Positions 1-8,196 of a DNA stretch of 64,000 nucleotides are shown piece after piece. The DNA is from Microbacterium sp. SA39. GTDB taxonomy: Bacteria; Actinomycetota; Actinomycetes; Actinomycetales; Microbacteriaceae. A model generated the notes under the pieces. That model saw nothing but the letters and a program-made list of their open reading frames with translations. It did not search any database and was not told the origin of the DNA. Positions within the stretch are counted from its first letter, which is position 1, and each line of letters opens with the position of its first letter. A program made the position numbers and the translations under genes. The stretch spans positions 124,001 to 188,000 of the forward strand of contig NZ_JXRU01000035.1 in the NCBI RefSeq assembly GCF_000967865.1, given 5' to 3'.

Positions 1-279
1 TCCGGCACGGATGCACCGGCTGTGACGGACGGCGCGGCCCCGGAACCGGACCGCAAAGCCGCACGCCGCGAGAAGTTCCAGCGGGCCTTCGAGCGCTACG
101 GCGTTCCGGGTGTGAGCCTGCTCGGTCCGCTGCTGCTCCCGACCCAGTTCACCGCGACCATGCTCGCCGCGGCCGGAGTCGGCAAGGCGCGGGTGCTGTT
201 CTGGCAGGCCCTCGCCATCATCGGCTGGACCACCGCCGTGGCCGTCATCGTCGGCGGCGCGGTCTACGCCGTCCGCTGA
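1..279 (+). CDS. Membrane protein, C-terminal part (5' end outside window)
   Basis: The reading frame is open from the first base of the window, so the gene starts upstream; an internal GTG at 22 exists but is probably not the true start. The visible 90 or so residues hold two hydrophobic stretches (one around 'GVPGVSLLGPLLLPTQFTATM', one near the C-terminus) separated by a short basic turn. The pattern 'RYGxxGVxLLGPLLLPTQFTA' resembles small multidrug-export/DedA-like integral membrane proteins of actinobacteria. Substrate is unknown. Confidence is moderate for the gene and low for the family. Confidence 0.6.
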   Translation, partial: SGTDAPAVTDGAAPEPDRKAARREKFQRAFERYGVPGVSLLGPLLLPTQFTATMLAAAGVGKARVLFWQALAIIGWTTAVAVIVGGAVYAVR

Positions 280-423
280 GTCGGACCTGCCGACGACGGA
301 TTTCGTGGACTCGCGTCATGATCTCGCGATACCGGGGTCTTGCTTATGACGGAAGGCGGGCCTTTGGGGATATCGGTCCCGCACCGTCAACCGGCCGCCC
401 ACCCCTCACATCGAGCGGCCATC

Positions 424-451
424 GGGTGGGGTCCTCCCCAGGACCCCACCC
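424..451. terminator. Perfect 12-bp inverted repeat, likely terminator
   Basis: A 12-bp perfect stem (424-435 with 440-451, GGGTGGGGTCCT and its complement) encloses a four-base CCCC loop and is followed on the + strand by a T-rich run. It lies between the first gene and the sigma factor gene and probably ends transcription of the upstream gene. Confidence 0.6.
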
Positions 452-504
452 GCTTCTCGTTCTTCGTCGTCATGATTCCGTCGTGACAGCCGGATCGATA
501 TACA

Positions 505-2064
505 GTGTTCGGCATCGTGCGGGAAGCCGGACGAGCACGGCAGGAAGCGCGAGGACCGATCATCAGCATCGACGAGGACGCTGCCGCCCCCACGGATGCC
601 GAGCTGCTCCACCGCAGTCGCCAGGGTGATCGACGCGCCTATTCCGAACTCTGGCGCCGGTACTCGCCCATCGCCGTCGCCTATGCGCGCAGCCTCGGTG
701 CGGCGCCGCCGGATCCGGAGGATGTGGTCTCGGACGCATTCCTGAGCATCCTGCAGCTGCTGCGTGCGGGCAGAGGCCCCGAGGAGAGATTCCGGCCGTA
801 TCTGCTCACCACCGTGCGGAACACCTGGATGACCGCCGCCCGCCGCACGCCGACGACCGTGCCGCTCGAGGACGTGGAACCCCCGCATTCGCTCATCGGG
901 ACGATCGAGCCCGAAGCGATGGTGGACTCAGCGGCACTCGCCGAGGCCTTCTGCGCTCTGCCGGAACGCTGGCAGCATGCGCTGTGGCTGAGTCAGGTGG
1001 AGCGCCTCCCGCCGCGGGAGATCGCCGAGGCACTGGGTCTGCGGGCGAACGCGGTGTCGGCCCTGACGTACCGCGCGCGGGACGGGCTGCGCAAGGCCTG
1101 GATCAGTGCGCATCTCCGTCGCGCGCCGGCCGGCTCCGTCCATGCGCGCGTGATCGAACTGCTCGGCGCCTATGCGCAGGGCGACCTGGGGCCACGTCCG
1201 CAGAAATTCGTGACCGAACATCTCGCCTCCTGCGCCGACTGCCGCGAGGCAGCAGGAGAGGCTCGGCGCCTGGCGCGTGCCATCACCCTCGGTCCGCTTC
1301 TCGTGGGCGGCGCAGGGCTGGTCATCGCCCCGGGGCTCTTCTCCGTCGGCGAGGCGTCCGCGGCGGTCGCCGTCGCTGCACCGGTGCTCTGGCCCGCCGC
1401 TGCGGCCGTCGCCGTGGCCCTCGCCGTCGGGGGCGGCCTGCTCGTGCGCACTCCCCCGGCGCCGGATGCCGCGGGGGCCGGTGTCCCCGCGGTCGCGCTG
1501 CCTGCACGGGAGGCGCCGAAAGCATCCTCCGACGACGTGCTGCCGGCTCCGGCGTCGTTCACCCTGCCGGACAGAGCATCGGTTGTTCCTGGCCCGCCGA
1601 CGGCGACTCCGCCGCCGGGAAGGGCCCCCGCGATCCCTCCGATCGTTCCCGCTCCTGCGGCCCCCTCCGACCCCCCACCGGTCGACGGCGGAGGCGAGCG
1701 GGTCGACCACGCCGTGCCGGACGCGCCCGCGGCGGAGTCGTCGAGGTCAGTCGCTCCCTCGCCCACGTCCGCGAGAACGGTCGCCTCCACCTGGTACCTG
1801 TCCGTCACGGTCGAGCAGGTCACCGCGGATCCGGCATGCCAGCCGATCGCACGGATCTCGGTCTCGGGATCCCCCGGCGCCCTCGTCGCCGTCCTCATCG
1901 ATGGCGACGTCGTCGGCACGCCTGGGGAACTCGCCCCGGACGGCGCCTGGTACGGCGAAGTCACTCTCCCCGCGGGCGTCCGACACCACACGGTGTCACT
2001 CCATCACGTCGACGCGAACGGAGATATCGGCGAGCTGATCGTCCAGACCGAGATCGCGTACTGA
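505..2064 (+). CDS. ECF-type sigma factor fused to membrane anti-sigma-like region
   Basis: One 519-residue chain joins two partners that are usually separate proteins. Residues about 40-110 match sigma-70 region 2 (with a 'PEDVVSDAFL' core) and 145-200 match region 4 ('LPPREIAEALGLRANAVSALTYRAR'). A zinc-finger anti-sigma motif follows (His239-x3-Cys243-x2-Cys246), then about 50 hydrophobic residues (265-314), a Pro/Ala-rich linker (315-425) and a C-terminal beta-type domain presumably outside the membrane. I infer a membrane-held regulator that could be released by proteolysis. The start is uncertain: GTG 505 or GTG 517. A TATACA hexamer at 499-504 could be a -10 box, which would favour GTG 517 on a nearly leaderless mRNA. 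Confidence 0.8.
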   Translation: MFGIVREAGRARQEARGPIISIDEDAAAPTDAELLHRSRQGDRRAYSELWRRYSPIAVAYARSLGAAPPDPEDVVSDAFLSILQLLRAGRGPEERFRPYLLTTVRNTWMTAARRTPTTVPLEDVEPPHSLIGTIEPEAMVDSAALAEAFCALPERWQHALWLSQVERLPPREIAEALGLRANAVSALTYRARDGLRKAWISAHLRRAPAGSVHARVIELLGAYAQGDLGPRPQKFVTEHLASCADCREAAGEARRLARAITLGPLLVGGAGLVIAPGLFSVGEASAAVAVAAPVLWPAAAAVAVALAVGGGLLVRTPPAPDAAGAGVPAVALPAREAPKASSDDVLPAPASFTLPDRASVVPGPPTATPPPGRAPAIPPIVPAPAAPSDPPPVDGGGERVDHAVPDAPAAESSRSVAPSPTSARTVASTWYLSVTVEQVTADPACQPIARISVSGSPGALVAVLIDGDVVGTPGELAPDGAWYGEVTLPAGVRHHTVSLHHVDANGDIGELIVQTEIAY

Positions 2065-2101
2065 TCCTCTGTTCAGATTTCGCTGAGTTCAGCCGACTCT
2101 G

Positions 2102-2107
2102 TACTAT
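2102..2107 (+). promoter_or_regulatory. -10 box of the metal-sensor operon
   Basis: TACTAT lies 6 bp before the ATG of the ArsR gene, so the mRNA would be leaderless or nearly so. Just upstream, 2071-2092 carries repeated GTTCAG words that could be part of the operator. No convincing -35 is seen. Confidence 0.45.
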
Positions 2108-2113
2108 TGCCGG

Positions 2114-2449
2114 ATGAGCACTGCCACGGCATCCCTGACCCACACCGCAGCCGTTGCCCGTCTGGGCCACGCTCTCTCGGATCCGACGCGAGCCGGCATC
2201 CTGCTCGCCCTGCGCAGCTCCGCCCGGTACCCGGCCGAACTCGCCGACGCGCTCGGCGTCTCGCGACAGATGATGTCGAATCACCTGGCCTGCCTCCGCG
2301 GCTGCGGGCTCGTCGAGAGCACGCCGGACGGCCGACGCAGCAGCTATCGCCTCACCGATCCCCACCTCGCACCCGCGCTCGACGAGTTCATGCGCGTGTC
2401 GCTGATCGTCGAACCGGACTGCTGCGACGGCGAAGGCTGCACCTGCTGA
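2114..2449 (+). CDS. ArsR/SmtB-family metal sensor, CmtR-like
   Basis: This 111-residue winged-helix repressor has the ArsR core ('LSDPTRAGILLALR', then 'LADALGVSRQMMSNHLACL'). Cys60 and Cys64 sit in the recognition-helix region and the tail holds Cys103, Cys104, Cys109 and Cys111. That layout matches the CmtR group, whose Cys57, Cys61 and Cys102 bind Cd(II)/Pb(II). It is translationally coupled to the CDF transporter (TGATG at 2447-2451), so it very probably represses that efflux gene until metal binds. Which metal it senses is inferred from the cysteine layout only. Confidence 0.85.
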   Translation: MSTATASLTHTAAVARLGHALSDPTRAGILLALRSSARYPAELADALGVSRQMMSNHLACLRGCGLVESTPDGRRSSYRLTDPHLAPALDEFMRVSLIVEPDCCDGEGCTC

Positions 2450-3117
2450 TGTCGACGCTCACCGCCGCGCGACGCGAGATCCTGCATCGCCGCATCCGCC
2501 TCATCGTCGCGATCACCATCGGCTACAACCTGATCGAAGCCGGCGTCGCGATCGCCGCGGGATCGGTGGCCTCCTCTGCCGCTCTCGTCGGGTTCGGCCT
2601 CGACTCCTCGATCGAGGTGCTCTCCGCCGCGGCCGTCGCCTGGCAGTTCACGCGGCGCGATCCCGAGCGCTGGGAGAAGCCGACCCTGCGCGTCATCGCC
2701 GTCGCCTTCTTCGCTCTCGCGATCTACGTCACCGTGACATCCGTCGGCGCCCTGTTCACGGGTGAACGCCCGGAGCACAGCACGGTCGGAATCGTCCTGA
2801 CGGCCGTCAGCGTGGTCATCATGCCCTTCCTCTCGATTGCGGAGCGGCGGGCCGGACGCGAGGCCGGGTCTGCCACCGCCGTCGCCGATTCGAAGCAGAC
2901 GCTCATCTGCGCGTACCTGTCCGCCGCCGTCCTCGTCGGTCTGCTCACGAACTCGCTTTTGGGCTGGTGGTGGGCGGATGCCGTCGCCGGCCTGGTCATC
3001 GCGGCGTTCGCGGTGCGCGAGGGCGTCGAGGCATGGAAGGGTGACGCCTGCGCGACCTCGGTCGGGATGATCTTCGATGAGCAGGAGCACGTGCACGACC
3101 TCGAGCCGCACGACTGA
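2449..3117 (+). CDS. Cation diffusion facilitator-type metal efflux protein
   Basis: A 222-residue membrane protein with about six hydrophobic helices. It has the CDF-type acidic positions in transmembrane segments: 'GFGLDSS' (Asp52), 'VADSKQT' (Asp147) and a late 'WADAVAG' (Asp177). It is short for the family, lacking most of the cytoplasmic metal-binding tail, and ends in a His/Glu/Asp-rich stretch. The ATG overlaps the stop of the CmtR-like sensor, giving a two-gene metal resistance operon. Likely exports Cd, Zn or Pb by proton antiport; the substrate is inferred from the sensor. Confidence 0.85.
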   Translation: MSTLTAARREILHRRIRLIVAITIGYNLIEAGVAIAAGSVASSAALVGFGLDSSIEVLSAAAVAWQFTRRDPERWEKPTLRVIAVAFFALAIYVTVTSVGALFTGERPEHSTVGIVLTAVSVVIMPFLSIAERRAGREAGSATAVADSKQTLICAYLSAAVLVGLLTNSLLGWWWADAVAGLVIAAFAVREGVEAWKGDACATSVGMIFDEQEHVHDLEPHD

Positions 3118-3134
3118 GCGCGTAGGTTGAGGGG

Positions 3135-4040
3135 ATGGATTCTCGTCCCTCGCACGCGCACGAGCTGGTCGGACGAACGATCCTCGTCACAGGAGCCAAT
3201 GCCGGGATCGGCTACTGGTGCGTCGAGAAGCTCGCCGCACGAGGCGCGCGGGTGCTGCTGGGATGCCGGTCGCCCGAGCGTGCGCGGACCGCGGTGGACG
3301 CCGTGGTCACGCACGTTCCAGAGGCGGATCTGCGCGTCATCCCGGTCGATCTCGGCTCCCTCGACAGCATCCGCAGCGCCGCTGGAGAGATCGGCGAGCG
3401 GCTGGACGCGATCATCTGCAACGCCGGGGTCAAGACCGCTCGGCCGGACGCACGCACCGCGGACGGCTTCGATCTGATGATCGGCACCAACTTCCTCGGG
3501 CATTTCGCCCTCCTGGCACAGGTCGCATCCCTCCTCGACGACGATGCGCGAGTGGTGGCGGTCGGCTCGATCGCCCATCGCTTCGCCCGCCTCGACCCCG
3601 ACCGCCTCGCGGACCCGTGGCGCGGGTCGTCGCTGCGGCAGTACGGCCGCTCCAAGGCCGCGCTGATGGCGTTCGCGGTCGGGCTCGACCGGCGCTGGTC
3701 GGGTTCGGCGCTCTCCGCGCTCTGCGCGCATCCGGGGTATGCGGTCGATCCGCTGACCGCGCCGCGTCCCGGGCTCGCACAGGTACCCGCTCCTGTCCGG
3801 GCACTGGCCGCACTGAGTCGGCCGTTCGTACAGGGAAAGGACGACGGTGCCGCACCTCTCATCCACGCGGCCACGTCGCCCGAGGCCATGAGCGGCGAGT
3901 ACTGGGGCCCTGGCGGCATGCTCGAGTTCCGCGGCGCGCCCGCGCGTGTGACCGCGTCGGACGAGGTGCGGTCGCCGGCGACCGGGGCCGCGCTCTGGGC
4001 AGCCGCCGAACGCATGACCGGCATCCGCTTCCCTGCCTGA
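3135..4040 (+). CDS. Short-chain dehydrogenase/reductase
   Basis: A 301-residue Rossmann-fold oxidoreductase. The nucleotide-binding motif TGANAGIG is at 19-26, the NAG motif at 96-98, and the catalytic Tyr170-x3-Lys174 pair is present ('QYGRSKAAL'). Length and the 'GTNFLGHFALL' stretch fit the retinol-dehydrogenase-like extended SDRs. Substrate cannot be told. It follows the CDF gene by 17 bp, with GAGGGG touching the ATG, and could be co-transcribed with it. Confidence 0.85.
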   Translation: MDSRPSHAHELVGRTILVTGANAGIGYWCVEKLAARGARVLLGCRSPERARTAVDAVVTHVPEADLRVIPVDLGSLDSIRSAAGEIGERLDAIICNAGVKTARPDARTADGFDLMIGTNFLGHFALLAQVASLLDDDARVVAVGSIAHRFARLDPDRLADPWRGSSLRQYGRSKAALMAFAVGLDRRWSGSALSALCAHPGYAVDPLTAPRPGLAQVPAPVRALAALSRPFVQGKDDGAAPLIHAATSPEAMSGEYWGPGGMLEFRGAPARVTASDEVRSPATGAALWAAAERMTGIRFPA

Positions 4041-4120
4041 GTGGATGTCGGATGCCGGCGCCGGACTGGCGTCAATCGGGCATCGCGACGACGACGAGGA
4101 GCAGGAAGAGGTGCGCGCGG

Positions 4121-4152
<32 letters not shown>

Positions 4153-4187
4153 GCTGTAGCAGCCGTCGGCGAAGCAAGCACCTCGCG

Positions 4188-5207
4188 TCAGGAGAGCTCC
4201 TTCTGTGGCTCCGCCGTCGCCGACGGAAGCTCGTCGGTGCTCCCGCGATCACCGCGGGTCTTGATCAGGCTCGCGACGGTCGCGACCGTGATCGTCGCGG
4301 CGATGAACAGCAGAGAGAACCAGATCGGGATCTTGGGCGCCCAGAGTACCGGGTCACCGCCGTTGATGAAGGGCAGTTCGTTGACGTAGAGCGCATGCAG
4401 GACGAGCTTGACACCGATGAACGCGAGGATGACGGCGAGACCCTGAGCCAGGTAGACGAGGCGCTCGAGGAGTCCGCCGATGAGGAAGAACAGCTGGCGC
4501 AGCCCCATCAGCGCGAAGGCGTTGGCGGTGAAGACGATGTACGCCTCGTCGGTCAGCCCGTAGATCGCCGGGATCGAGTCGACGGCGAACACGAGATCGA
4601 TGAACCCGATCGCGATGATCGTGAGCAGCATCGGGGTGACGAAGCGCTTGCCGTTCTTCACGACCGTCAGCTTGTCTTCGTTGTACTCGTCGGTCACGGG
4701 GAGGTGTCGACGGACGAAGGTCATGAAACGACCGTTCGCGGGGTTGCCCTCGTGGTTGCTGAAAGCCTGGCGATACGCGAGGACCAGCAGCAGGGCGCCG
4801 AACAGGTAGAAGATCCAGGAGAAGTTCTCGATGAGCGTCGCGCCGACCGCGATGAACATGCCGCGCAGGATCAGGGCGATCACGATGCCGATCATCAGCA
4901 CCTTCTGCTGGTAGATCTTCGGCACCGCGAAGCCGGTCATCACGATGAGGAACACGAACAGGTTGTCGATCGACAGTGCCTTCTCGGTGAGGTAGCCGGC
5001 GAAGTACTCGCCTCCGAAGGTCCATCCGGAGGTGACGCCGACGCCGACGCCGAACAGCACCGCCAGGCCGATGTAGAACGCCGACCAGCGCGCCGATTCG
5101 CCGATGGACGGCTCATGGGGCGTCCGCACGTGAGCGAAGAACTCGTAGACGAAGAAGGCGATCGTGATCGCGATCGTGATGATCCAGATCAGAGGGGTGA
5201 TTTCCAT
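4188..5207 (-). CDS. TerC-family membrane protein
   Basis: A 339-residue integral membrane protein with the TerC hallmarks: 'ALSIDNLFVF' near residues 77-86 and a second acidic transmembrane motif 'FAVDSIPAIYG'. TerC/Alx proteins are linked to manganese export and to metallating exported proteins. I place the start at ATG 5207, preceded by GGAG at a good distance. An upstream in-frame ATG at 5255 lies inside the riboswitch and should not be used. The manganese riboswitch in the leader supports a Mn-related role. Confidence 0.92.
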   Translation of the reverse strand: MEITPLIWIITIAITIAFFVYEFFAHVRTPHEPSIGESARWSAFYIGLAVLFGVGVGVTSGWTFGGEYFAGYLTEKALSIDNLFVFLIVMTGFAVPKIYQQKVLMIGIVIALILRGMFIAVGATLIENFSWIFYLFGALLLVLAYRQAFSNHEGNPANGRFMTFVRRHLPVTDEYNEDKLTVVKNGKRFVTPMLLTIIAIGFIDLVFAVDSIPAIYGLTDEAYIVFTANAFALMGLRQLFFLIGGLLERLVYLAQGLAVILAFIGVKLVLHALYVNELPFINGGDPVLWAPKIPIWFSLLFIAATITVATVASLIKTRGDRGSTDELPSATAEPQKELS

Positions 5208-5220
5208 AGTGGCTCCAGAC

Positions 5221-5243
5221 TTGGCGTGACAAAGCAGCGCCAA
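5221..5243 (-). promoter_or_regulatory. Candidate expression-platform hairpin for terC
   Basis: TTGGCG (5243-5238) can pair with CGCCAA (5226-5221) across an 11-nt loop. Its 5' arm overlaps the 3' strand of riboswitch helix P1 (5245-5240), so the two helices exclude each other. It lies just upstream of the terC ribosome-binding site, which suggests control of translation or early termination. Confidence 0.5.
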
Positions 5244-5336
5244 AGTCTTCTCCATTCCTGCATTCAGGAACCGGTGGCCCGGGATGCGACGCGCATCCGT
5301 AATGACGACCCGACCGTATCGGAGTACTCCCCTTGG
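5240..5336 (-). ncRNA. yybP-ykoY (manganese) riboswitch
   Basis: Read on the minus strand, the leader opens with CCAAGG followed by GGGGAGUA and closes with GAAGACUUUGG. These are the conserved 5' and 3' signatures of the yybP-ykoY aptamer. CCAAGG (5336-5331) pairs with CUUUGG (5245-5240) to form P1. Inside are two clean hairpins: GGATGCG/CGCATCC (5282-5298) and TTCCTG/CAGGAA with a CATT loop (5255-5270). The class binds Mn2+ and commonly precedes terC/alx genes, as here. Recognition is by eye; a covariance search would settle it. Confidence 0.85.
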
Positions 5337-5348
5337 GATCTCCAGGAT

Positions 5349-5373
5349 ACAGGGGGCGGGATCCGCTCCCTGT
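5349..5373. terminator. Inverted repeat between arsC and terC leader
   Basis: An 11-bp stem with one G-T pair (ACAGGGGGCGG against CCGCTCCCTGT, three-base loop) sits between the end of arsC and the riboswitch. It may terminate the arsC transcript; no clear T-run follows. Confidence 0.4.
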
Positions 5374-5411
5374 GGATCCGCCGACAGCGATCGGTCGACG
5401 GATCGATCGAA

Positions 5412-5819
5412 TCAGACCAACTCGCTCACGAGCTGCGCGATCCGCGCGCGGATGTCGTCCCGGATCGGACGTACGGCATCGATACCCTGGCCGGCGGGGT
5501 CATCGAGCGTCCAGTCCTCGTACCGCTTGCCGGGAAAAAACGGGCATGCGTCGCCGCAGCCCATGGTGATCACGACATCGGATGCCTGGACGGCCTCGGT
5601 CGTGAGCACCTTCGGCTGCTCGGCGGTGATGTCGATGCCGAGTTCGGCCATCGCCTCGACGGCGGTCGGGTTGATCTGATCAGCCGGCATGGATCCGGCG
5701 GAGCGCACCTCGATGCGGTCCCCTGCGATGTCGCGCAGGAAACCGGCCGCCATCTGAGAGCGGCCCGCGTTGTGCACGCACACGAAGAGGACGGAGGTGA
5801 CGGATGCTGCGCCGGTCAT
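5412..5819 (-). CDS. arsC: Arsenate reductase, low-molecular-weight phosphatase type (ArsC)
   Basis: A 135-residue protein with the phosphatase-type P-loop Cys14-x5-Arg20-Ser ('FVCVHNAGRSQ') near the start and a second motif 'MGCGDACPFFPG'. This matches actinobacterial ArsC enzymes, many of which use mycothiol rather than thioredoxin. The start ATG 5819 overlaps the stop of the CHY zinc-finger gene (ATGA), replacing a longer reading frame that runs upstream. No ArsB/Acr3 pump or As-type ArsR is adjacent, so export would have to be encoded elsewhere. Confidence 0.88.
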   Translation of the reverse strand: MTGAASVTSVLFVCVHNAGRSQMAAGFLRDIAGDRIEVRSAGSMPADQINPTAVEAMAELGIDITAEQPKVLTTEAVQASDVVITMGCGDACPFFPGKRYEDWTLDDPAGQGIDAVRPIRDDIRARIAQLVSELV

Positions 5820-6172
5820 GGTGACTCCTGAAGGTCGGTCTCGAAGTACAGGTGCGCGTGCAGGGCGCACCGCTCGTTGAAGGGTGAGTGGCACCTCGGG
5901 CATGCGGTGACGGTGATGTAGTCGGCGATCGACAACTCGTCCCCGCACGCGCCGCACAGGATCGCCTTCTCCGCACGGGCATCGAGCGGCCACTGCTCGG
6001 CGGGGTGCCCGGCAGCCTCTTCATGGCAGAGGTGGCACGGGTAGTACTCGCCGCAGCAGGCGAACCGGATCGCGATGATGTCGACGGCGCTCCGGTAGTG
6101 GACGCACCGGGTCATGTCGTCCACGACCGCGCCGCGCACCGGCGGGCGATCGCGGCGTGGCACACCAGTCAT
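5816..6172 (-). CDS. CHY zinc-finger protein
   Basis: A 118-residue protein rich in Cys and His: 'TRCVHYRS', 'FACCGEYYPCHLCHEE', 'ILCGACGDEL', 'ACPRCHSPFN', then a His near 'CALHAHLYF'. The order fits the CHY zinc-finger family, which folds around several Zn ions. The bacterial function is unknown; a yeast relative (Hot13) works in mitochondrial zinc handling. It lies between a MmyB-type regulator (12 bp upstream) and arsC (4-bp overlap), so the three are probably one transcript. Confidence 0.85.
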   Translation of the reverse strand: MTGVPRRDRPPVRGAVVDDMTRCVHYRSAVDIIAIRFACCGEYYPCHLCHEEAAGHPAEQWPLDARAEKAILCGACGDELSIADYITVTACPRCHSPFNERCALHAHLYFETDLQESP

Positions 6173-6184
6173 GTCTTTCGCCTC

Positions 6185-7027
6185 TCAGTGCGCATATCTC
6201 GGCCCGAGCACGGAGAGCAGCCGCAGCTTCTCGTGGCTCTCCGATCCCGGGGCGGCGGTGTAGACCAGGAGCGCCTGCGAGGATGCCGGGTCGACCAGGC
6301 TCTGGCACGACAGATCGAGCGCTCCGAGTTCGGGATGCAGGAAGCGCTTGGTCTCTCGCGGGCGCAGCCCGATCTCCTGCTGCTCCCACAGCATCCGGAA
6401 TTCCGCACTCTCCTCGCGCAGCAGCCGACAGAGCTCTGCAGCACGCGACTCAGGCCCGTTGCGCGCCATGACCTCGCGTAGGCCCGAGACCCACAGCCTC
6501 GCGAGAAACGCGTGGTCGCGCGGGTCGTAGAGAGCACGGGACTGCGGATCCGTGAACCATCGGAAGCCGATGCTGCGCTGCGGTCCGGTCAGCTGCGCCG
6601 TGTCGCCGGTGAGCGCGACGCCGAGCGTGGTCTGACGGAGCGTCTCCCCCAGCTCCGTCACGATCTCTGCGGGCGTGTCCTGCAGCCGGTCGAGGATGCG
6701 CAGCATCCCCGGCGACACATGATCGCCTTCTGCTCCCCTGGTCGGCGGGTGATGTCCGGCGAGCCGGAAGACATGATCTCGTTCATCGACGGACAGATGC
6801 AGGCCCTGGGCGATGGACGCGATCATCTGCTCGGACGGCAGAGGGCCGCTGCCACGTTCGAGGCGTGCGTAGTAGTCGGAGGACATATGGCTGAGCGCCG
6901 CCACCTCCTCGCGCCGGAGGCCCTCGGTCCGGCGCCGCTGCCCCCGGGGCAGACCCACGTCCTCCGGTTGCAGCACGTCGCGTCGTCGTCGGAGGAACTC
7001 CGCCAGTCCCGCCCTGTCGATCTCCAT
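6185..7027 (-). CDS. MmyB-type helix-turn-helix regulator (divergent from SDR)
   Basis: A 280-residue regulator. The N-terminal Xre-like helix-turn-helix has the family signature 'GLRREEVAALSHMSSDYYARLERG' in two halves around residues 37-60; the C-terminal MmyB-like ligand domain ends with 'LLVYTAAPGSESHEKLRLLSVLG'. Members of this family usually sit divergent from an oxidoreductase they control, and an SDR starts 126 bp away on the other strand. The ATG at 7027 was chosen over far upstream starts because it begins the conserved domain. Confidence 0.85.
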   Translation of the reverse strand: MEIDRAGLAEFLRRRRDVLQPEDVGLPRGQRRRTEGLRREEVAALSHMSSDYYARLERGSGPLPSEQMIASIAQGLHLSVDERDHVFRLAGHHPPTRGAEGDHVSPGMLRILDRLQDTPAEIVTELGETLRQTTLGVALTGDTAQLTGPQRSIGFRWFTDPQSRALYDPRDHAFLARLWVSGLREVMARNGPESRAAELCRLLREESAEFRMLWEQQEIGLRPRETKRFLHPELGALDLSCQSLVDPASSQALLVYTAAPGSESHEKLRLLSVLGPRYAH

Positions 7028-7062
7028 GCCACCGGCATCCTCTCGTCGTTGATGATCCTGAC

Positions 7063-7080
7063 ATGCCTCTGATGCGGCAT
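7063..7080. promoter_or_regulatory. Candidate operator between MmyB-type gene and SDR
   Basis: ATGCC (7063-7067) and GGCAT (7076-7080) form a short inverted repeat in the divergent promoter region. A wider pair CTCGTCG/CGACGAG (7042-7048 and 7089-7095) encloses it. Either could bind the adjacent regulator. Confidence 0.3.
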
Positions 7081-7153
7081 CCACTGATCGACGAGTCCTG
7101 GATGGCTCGGCGCGCAGCGGCGAAGGTGGAGGAGACCTGAAGGAGCACCTGCC

Positions 7154-8095
7154 ATGCCACGCACCATCGACATCACCGTCCCGTCCCTGATCGGCCGTCG
7201 CGCCGTCGTCACCGGGGGGAGCGACGGCATCGGGCTGCGGATCGCCGCGCGTCTCGCCGCCGCCGGCGCGGATCTCGTGCTCCCTGTCCGCAACCTTTCC
7301 AAAGGCGAGGCCGCGGTCGCCGGCATCCGGTCGCGCACTCCGGACGCGCAAGTCACCCTGCTGCCCCTCGATTTGTCGTCGCTGGCGTCGATCGAGTCCT
7401 TCGGCGAGAGCATGCGAGCCGACGGGCGGCCCGTCCACCTGCTCATCAACAACGCGGGGGTCATGACTCCGCCCGATCGACAGACCACCGCAGACGGTTT
7501 CGAGCTGCAGTTCGGCACGAACCATCTCGGCCACTTCGCGCTCGTCGCCGGGCTGCTTCCCTTGCTGCGAGCGGGAGAGGCGCGTGTCACCTCGCAGATC
7601 AGCATCGCGGCCAACGAGCGATCCATCCACTGGGACGACCTCAACTGGGAGCGGTCGTACAACGGCATGCACGCCTACAGCCAGTCGAAGATCGCGTTCG
7701 GTATGTTCGCGCTCGAGCTCGATCGGCGCAGCGAGGCCGAAGGCTGGGGAATCACCAGCAACCTCTCGCACCCGGGCATCGCACCCACGAGTCTGCTGGC
7801 CGCACGTCCGGAACTCGGCCGGGCGCAGGACACGCTCGGGGTGCGACTGATCCGCTGGGGCTCCGCCCGCGGCATCGTGGCCGGCACGCCCGAGACTGCG
7901 GCGCTTCCCGCCCTGTTCGCGGCGACCTCGCCCGAGGCGCAGCGCCGCCGCTTCTACGGTCCGAGCGGCATCGGGCATCTCGGCGGTGCCCCCGGCGAGC
8001 AGCGGCTCTTCTCCCGGCTGCGGAGCGAGGAGGAGGCGCGGCGCGTCTGGGAGATCTCCGAAGAGCTGACCGGTGTCGCGATCGCGGTCCCTTGA
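7154..8095 (+). CDS. Short-chain dehydrogenase/reductase
   Basis: A 313-residue SDR with TGGSDGIG at 20-27, 'INNAGVM' and catalytic 'YSQSK'. It shares the same sub-group look as the SDR at 3135-4040 ('[11 protein letters not shown]' here, 'GTNFLGHFALL' there), so the two are probably distant paralogues. A strong GAAGGAG precedes the ATG. It is divergent from the MmyB-type regulator, its likely controller. The substrate is unknown. Confidence 0.87.
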   Translation: MPRTIDITVPSLIGRRAVVTGGSDGIGLRIAARLAAAGADLVLPVRNLSKGEAAVAGIRSRTPDAQVTLLPLDLSSLASIESFGESMRADGRPVHLLINNAGVMTPPDRQTTADGFELQFGTNHLGHFALVAGLLPLLRAGEARVTSQISIAANERSIHWDDLNWERSYNGMHAYSQSKIAFGMFALELDRRSEAEGWGITSNLSHPGIAPTSLLAARPELGRAQDTLGVRLIRWGSARGIVAGTPETAALPALFAATSPEAQRRRFYGPSGIGHLGGAPGEQRLFSRLRSEEEARRVWEISEELTGVAIAVP

Positions 8096-8097
8096 GG

Positions 8098-8196
8098 CAG
8101 GCCGCGCAGAACCACCAAGGTGGGAAACTGAGCAGCTTCTACCGCAACAATGGCGTCAACCCCGGTGACCAATTCCACGTAGCGTTTGGACCATGA
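8098..8196 (+). pseudogene. Possible C-terminal remnant of a toxin gene
   Basis: Between the SDR and the SUKH gene one frame reads on without a stop and ends 'SFYRNNGVNPGDQFHVAFGP' with a TGA that overlaps the ATG of the SUKH gene (ATGA at 8193-8196). The composition is less GC-biased than its neighbours. The tail looks like the C-terminus of a secreted polymorphic toxin, and toxin-immunity pairs often overlap in this way. There is no start codon or N-terminal part, so I read it as the stump of a deleted toxin. Not proven. Confidence 0.4.

Noticed and set aside
5208..5255. TerC start at ATG 5255
   Set aside because: That ATG is within the riboswitch helices; ATG 5207 has a proper ribosome site and fits the family start.
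7028..7978. Upstream extension of the MmyB-type regulator frame to 597 codons
   Set aside because: The extension is antisense to the SDR and lacks homologous sequence; the conserved protein begins at ATG 7027.
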